The notes below the pieces were generated by a model. That model did no database searches, had not been told where the DNA came from, and worked only from the letters and a program-made list of their open reading frames with translations. From positions 434,001-498,000 of the forward strand of contig NZ_AFOY02000019.1 in assembly GCF_000217955.3 (NCBI RefSeq): 64,000 bases of DNA, in the 5' to 3' direction. Positions 60,763-64,000 of this stretch are shown piece after piece (the first letter of the stretch is position 1; each line of letters begins with the position of its first letter). This stretch comes from Pseudomonas fluorescens HK44 (lineage in GTDB: Bacteria; Pseudomonadota; Gammaproteobacteria; Pseudomonadales; Pseudomonadaceae). Made by a program: the position numbers and the translations under genes.

Positions 60763-61770
60763 GATTTCCTTGTTTAAAGTTTGACGGTAAGTGCCACGCT
60801 CATCACGTCGGAACGAGCCGTCGCGTTTGAATGACAAATCGTTGTATGTAGAAGGAAAAAAGACGATTTCTCCTTCGTGCCCGCCAGTGCCCACGGCGTA
60901 ATCAACGCCCATTGTTTTCTGTTGAATGTCTTGTACGTAGACCTTCAACACGACTGCGCGGTGATTATTTCTCAGGTGATCTCGGGCGTAACCTTGGGCT
61001 ACGTCTAAGGTATCCGATACATAGAACCCGTCGCCAAAATTCGAGGTGTTTTTTCCTATATGCCCCTCTTGGACGCCGTTATTTAATATATTTCGTGCGC
61101 TAGTTTCCGAAGTTCCGTGGTATCCAACTAAGGATTTTGTTCCGTCTGGCAGTGGCTCTTTTTTGAGAGACGATGGTTTCCTGATTCCCAGCATGTTTTT
61201 AAGGCCCTTGATAGGGTTATATCCTTTCGGGAAAAAAGAGAAGTGCCCTGTAGGATCCCTCCTATTCAGAGGATCTCCCGAACAATACGCATAGGGATTG
61301 ATCCCCCCCCTAGCGAACGGACTCAAACTGTCTGGACTGTTAAACCGCATCAACACTGGGTTAAACGCCCGATAGCCATTACCGAGCAAATAATGCCCGG
61401 TCACCGGGTCCGGTCGTTCGCCGTTGAAGCCGAGGAGGCTGAGCAAGCCGTTTACCGGCGGGCGATGGCCGTAGGGTGTGTAGACGATGGCGTGCGGGGG
61501 CATCGCGTCGAGTGCGTTCAACACTGACCGCTGTTGATCGGTGGCGAGCAAACGGGTTTCCACGGTGCGACTCTCACGCCGTTGCTGTGCCAGCAATTGA
61601 TCCTCGTGCTGCATGATCGAATGCTGCACCGCGCCCTGGATCTCGGTGGCCAGGCGATCTTTGAGGTAGAAGCGTTGGGTGCTCGTCTGCACCGATGGCG
61701 CGCAAGCGGTCAGGCGATCCAGTGGGTCGTAGCGGTAGCGGCAAAGCAGGGTTTCGCGATTGGTCGGCAT
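60733..61770 (-). CDS. short RHS core protein B with ADP-ribosyltransferase-like tail
   Basis: The 345-residue protein has an RHS core over residues 1-176 nearly identical to protein A (ending CSGDPLNRRDPTGH). Its unrelated tail contains SLVGYHGTSETSARNIL (H218), FGDGFYVSDTLDVAQGYA (Y249) and GHEGEIVFFP (E301). This is the H-Y-E pattern of diphtheria-toxin/PARP-type ADP-ribosyltransferases. The last residues run into an older RHS remnant. No immunity gene is visible. Start MPTNRETLLC matches protein A. Confidence 0.8.
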   Translation of the reverse strand: MPTNRETLLCRYRYDPLDRLTACAPSVQTSTQRFYLKDRLATEIQGAVQHSIMQHEDQLLAQQRRESRTVETRLLATDQQRSVLNALDAMPPHAIVYTPYGHRPPVNGLLSLLGFNGERPDPVTGHYLLGNGYRAFNPVLMRFNSPDSLSPFARGGINPYAYCSGDPLNRRDPTGHFSFFPKGYNPIKGLKNMLGIRKPSSLKKEPLPDGTKSLVGYHGTSETSARNILNNGVQEGHIGKNTSNFGDGFYVSDTLDVAQGYARDHLRNNHRAVVLKVYVQDIQQKTMGVDYAVGTGGHEGEIVFFPSTYNDLSFKRDGSFRRDERGTYRQTLNKEIRSTTNDPTR

Positions 61771-61868
61771 GGGCGGGATCCCTGAAAGGCGCGTCGATTC
61801 GGGGTTTTACTGTGACGCAATCGGTCAGGGCTGCCTACTAGCAGAACTGCTAGGGTCTACGGCTGGAG

Positions 61869-61934
61869 ATGACGCAGAGCGTCACGGGCGGCATTCCCAC
61901 GCGGACAGTTCGACGTCTCGACGTGGGAACGATC
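61869..61934. repeat. REP-like element (family 4)
   Basis: GACGCAGAGCGTCACGGGCG, ATTCCCACGCGGAC and ACGTGGGAACGATC form partly inverted arms. It lies between RHS B and the small DUF3077-like gene. Confidence 0.75.
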
Positions 61935-61951
61935 AGGGCAGGGCGGTGGGT

Positions 61952-62224
61952 TTAGGGGGTGGCGCTGGCGCGTAGTCGGCGGCCGATCACGTCGAGCAGG
62001 TCGCAGCCGTCGCGCAGGGGAATGGCCAGAAGTTGGGCGAAATCATGGAGCACCACGGCGTCGCTGCTGATTTCATCGCGAAAGGCGATGTTTTCCAGTA
62101 GTTGGGTGACGGTACGGATGCGGTAGGCAGCGGTTTCGTGGAGCACGTCGAGTGGAGCTTCGGTGTCGATGAGCAGGGAGGCGCGGTTGCAGTCGACGCC
62201 GGTGATGGGCATGTAGCGGTTCAT
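61952..62224 (-). CDS. small protein, possibly DUF3077 family
   Basis: The 90-residue protein starts MNRYMPITGVDCNRASLLID after GGAGTTCTACCT. A central helix (PLDVLHETAAYRIRTVTQLLENIA) and a C-terminal helix (FAQLLAIPLRDGCDLLDVIGRRLRAS) resemble DUF3077 proteins, short Pseudomonas proteins often found near RHS genes. It precedes RHS protein B on the same strand. The function is unknown; assignment to the family is tentative. Confidence 0.5.
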   Translation of the reverse strand: MNRYMPITGVDCNRASLLIDTEAPLDVLHETAAYRIRTVTQLLENIAFRDEISSDAVVLHDFAQLLAIPLRDGCDLLDVIGRRLRASATP

Positions 62225-62286
62225 AGGTAGAACTCCATCCTGATTAAGAAGAGAGCGACCGCTCAATCGTCGCCAAACGATATGGG

Positions 62287-62360
62287 TGGCAGCTGTACGC
62301 AGGTTGGCGAACCGGGGATGGAGACCGGCAGACCCGAAGGTCTCCCGCGCACAGCTGCCA
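62287..62360 (-). ncRNA. nested-stem structured element in the 5' region of the small gene
   Basis: An outer perfect 10-bp stem TGGCAGCTGT (62287-62296) / ACAGCTGCCA (62351-62360) encloses an inner perfect 7-bp stem GGAGACC (62320-62326) / GGTCTCC (62339-62345). It lies 63 bases before the DUF3077-like start. It could be a leader RNA or a mobile hairpin element. The overlapping 85-codon frame ends in RPSGLPVSIPG...VQLPPISF, which recalls Ash-like spurious ORFs encoded by such structures. Nothing else is seen in the 323-base gap. Confidence 0.45.
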
Positions 62361-62547
62361 TAAAGCAGCCTTGCGGGTGCAAAAACGCGTGCAAGAGAGC
62401 ACAGAGCTTTTGCATCACATCCCCCGAGTCGCCAAACCCGAATCGCCATGTGGGCGACGGGCGAACTATAAGCGCCATTCTCTGGAGCGACAAGGTTCGG
62501 GTAAGGAGGTGTTTTCCCAAAATGCCGTCGGACGGAACCTGACGGAC

Positions 62548-63222
62548 CTACAACCCCGCCAACGCCCCCTGATACAACACCGGCCCCGTCGGTTGCCCGG
62601 TCGGCGAACCGCCTTCAGGCTCAAGGCTGACTGCCAGCGCTATCGGTTTACCGAGCAGCGCATGCTGTTTTTCGCTCAACGCGACCCGGCCTTTGCCGCC
62701 GGCCGGGATTACGCCCAGGGAAATCGGTTTGCCATCCGCTGGAACCGCCCACAGCTCAAGGCTGTGTCCGGGGGCGACGGTGGCCAGGGCCAGCGGTTCG
62801 ACTTGCAGGTAATCGTCGTGAGCCTTGATTCGCAACGCAGGCTGCGCGCTGGCGCTGAGTAAGGTTGCGCTGTACTGGCTGCTGTCACGGTTGTAGAGAA
62901 TGCCCAGCGTCACGGCCACCAGCAGCGAGCAGACGGCCACTGTCACGCGCAACCCGTTCCAGAACGGACGTTTGGCCGGCACGTGCAGTTCTTGGGGCTC
63001 GATCCGCGCATTGATGGCTGTCCATATCCGGTCGGGCACGGGTACTTCCACCAGCGGCTCGTTGAGGCTGGCCAGGCTTTCTTGCCACTTGGCCAGCTCA
63101 ACGCGCAGTTCGGCGTCGTCCAGCAGTAGCTGCTCAAAGCGGCGGCGCGCGGCGGCGGGCATCAGGCCAATGGCGTAGTCGGCGGCGAGGGCGCGGCGCA
63201 AGCGCCTGGTTTGATAGTTCAT
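62548..63222 (-). CDS. anti-sigma factor, RskA type
   Basis: The 224-residue protein has an N-terminal zinc-free anti-sigma domain (~1-80; DYAIGLMPAAARRRFEQLLLDDAELRVELAKW). One membrane helix (~93-112; VTVAVCSLLVAVTLGILY) follows, then a periplasmic RskA domain (LELWAVPADGKPISLGVIPAGG). It sequesters the ECF sigma factor encoded just upstream; the genes overlap by four bases. The activating signal is unknown. Confidence 0.88.
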   Translation of the reverse strand: MNYQTRRLRRALAADYAIGLMPAAARRRFEQLLLDDAELRVELAKWQESLASLNEPLVEVPVPDRIWTAINARIEPQELHVPAKRPFWNGLRVTVAVCSLLVAVTLGILYNRDSSQYSATLLSASAQPALRIKAHDDYLQVEPLALATVAPGHSLELWAVPADGKPISLGVIPAGGKGRVALSEKQHALLGKPIALAVSLEPEGGSPTGQPTGPVLYQGALAGL

Positions 63223-63767
63223 GATTCAAGGCACCTGCGCAGGCGCTCCATGCCACGACGAATCCAGGACTTGACCGAGCCCAGTGGCGCCGCCAGATGG
63301 TCGGCCAGCTCAGAGCAGGACAAACCCTGAAAGTAGGCCACGGTGATCGATTGACGCTGCATGCCTTCAAGGGTCTCCAGGCAGCGTTTCAGCGCGCTGG
63401 CTTCACGGTCGCTGCTGAGTAACTCGTGGGCCGAGGGCGCTTCGTCGACCAGCGCCTGTTCTTCCCGTTCGCTGAGGCGGCGGTCGCGGTGTTTGCGTAA
63501 CTGGTCGATGGCCTGGTTGCGGGTGATGTTGATCATCCAGGTCATGGGCGCCGACAAATGCGCCTGGTAGCGCGAGGCATTGTTCCAGATGCGCACGAAG
63601 CTTTCCTGCAGTACTTCTTCGGCCAGGTCGCTGCGTCCCATGAAGCGTAGCGCCACGCCATGCAGGCGTGGTGCAACGTTGCGGTAGAGCGTCTCGAAGG
63701 CACGGCGATCGCCCAGTGAACATTGGGCGAGCAGCTGTCTGAGCGGTTCGGCGTCGGCGGTGGAAAT
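63219..63767 (-). CDS. ECF sigma factor, with a possible ATT start codon
   Basis: The 182-residue protein has region 2 (GDRRAFETLYRNVAPRLHGVALRFMGRSDLAEEVLQESFVRIWNNA, region 2.4 MTWMINITRNQAIDQLR). Region 4 (LEGMQRQSITVAYFQGLSCSELADHLAAPLGSVKSWIRRG) follows. It pairs with the downstream RskA-type anti-sigma factor. No ATG, GTG or TTG fits the family N-terminus. ATT at 63767 (ISTADAEPLRQLL) has GGAG seven bases upstream. The ATG at 63887 lies in the hairpin after the fasciclin gene. Confidence 0.85.
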   Translation of the reverse strand: MSTADAEPLRQLLAQCSLGDRRAFETLYRNVAPRLHGVALRFMGRSDLAEEVLQESFVRIWNNASRYQAHLSAPMTWMINITRNQAIDQLRKHRDRRLSEREEQALVDEAPSAHELLSSDREASALKRCLETLEGMQRQSITVAYFQGLSCSELADHLAAPLGSVKSWIRRGMERLRRCLES

Positions 63768-63870
63768 GACCGTTCTCCAGGCAATCTTGGTGGGTATGCG
63801 CTGTCGGTTGCAGGCTGAGGTTAGTTCACGGCGCGTTGTCGTTCCATTCACGGCGACAGCCCTCAAGGCA

Positions 63871-63899
63871 ACGCCGGCCCTGTGCATCAGGGCCGGCGT
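63871..63899. terminator. hairpin after the fasciclin gene
   Basis: ACGCCGGCCCT / AGGGCCGGCGT is an 11-bp perfect stem with a 7-base loop. A T-run is weak on the minus strand, so termination may be partial and allow readthrough into the sigma gene. Confidence 0.6.
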
Positions 63900-63905
63900 C
63901 CGTGC

Positions 63906-64000
63906 TTAGCTTTTCGGCATCAGCACTTTGTCGATGACTTGAATCACGCCGTTGGATTGGTACACGTCGTAGGTAGTGATGTCGGCGGTGGCGCCTTTTT
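63906..64000 (-). CDS. fasciclin-domain protein, 3' end only
   Basis: The C-terminal 31 residues read KGATADITTYDVYQSNGVIQVIDKVLMPKS, the conserved end of fasciclin (FAS1) domains (GVIxVIDxVLxP). The gene continues beyond the window. In Pseudomonas such secreted fasciclin proteins are often encoded beside this type of ECF sigma / RskA pair, so it may be a target of the sigma factor. Confidence 0.75.
   Translation of the reverse strand, partial: KGATADITTYDVYQSNGVIQVIDKVLMPKS

Noticed and set aside
62263..62520. 85-codon Ash-like frame upstream of the small gene near RHS B
   Set aside because: It overlaps the nested-stem element and has no good ribosome-binding site. The structure explains the sequence better.

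Overview
The window is chromosomal DNA from a Pseudomonas of the fluorescens group (inferred). Coding is GC-rich. The gene order from betA to fdhA matches, as I recall it, the P. aeruginosa PAO1 choline, carnitine and glycine-betaine region (about PA5372 to PA5421). Intergenic gaps are packed with the paired REP palindromes typical of fluorescens-group genomes.

Layout. 1-13.3 kb is ordinary housekeeping and accessory sequence: the end of a GGDEF/EAL protein, a YgjP-type metalloprotein, a winged-helix protein, an ElaA-type acetyltransferase, a periplasmic solute-binding protein, YccS, an HI0933-type flavoprotein, DbpA, an MdtD-type exporter and an overlapping TldE/TldD-like pair. A RraA-like protein follows. 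14.3-20.8 kb is choline oxidation and uptake (betA, betB, betI, betT) with a perfect 20-bp BetI-type palindrome. 21-24 kb is the choline/betaine ABC transporter cbcXWV. sdaB and the regulator gbdR come next; gbdR has a good sigma-54 promoter candidate. 28.3-34.4 kb is a carnitine operon (caiX, cdhC, cdhA, cdhB) ending in a gamma-butyrobetaine hydroxylase and read divergently from cdhR. 35.7-43.5 kb holds a dipeptidase, a DUF5943-type protein, dgcA, dgcB and two ETF-like subunits. 45.1-58.6 kb holds gbcA, gbcB, ltaE, glyA, soxBDAG, purU and fdhA.

Together these genes convert gamma-butyrobetaine to carnitine to betaine, and choline to betaine. Betaine then goes to dimethylglycine (GbcAB), sarcosine (DgcAB), glycine (SoxBDAG), serine (GlyA) and pyruvate (SdaB). 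PurU and FdhA handle the released one-carbon units.

58.6-62.5 kb is a foreign-looking island. A roughly 2-kb unit made of the 3' end of fdhA plus a short RHS gene is present twice. The two RHS copies share a 176-residue core but carry unrelated tails: one resembles a caspase/CPD-like cysteine peptidase, the other an ADP-ribosyltransferase. 62.5-64 kb is an ECF sigma / anti-sigma pair and the end of a fasciclin-type gene.

The most unusual non-coding signals are these: a gene-free block with four perfect same-strand DnaA boxes inside degenerate 160-190-bp repeats (44.35-44.96 kb); an orphan intrinsic terminator with an upstream promoter that suggests an unannotated small RNA (about 28.05-28.19 kb); a nested-stem element before a small gene (62.29-62.36 kb); and spaced GTCGC direct repeats in front of five betaine/carnitine transcription units, which look like operators for GbdR or CdhR.
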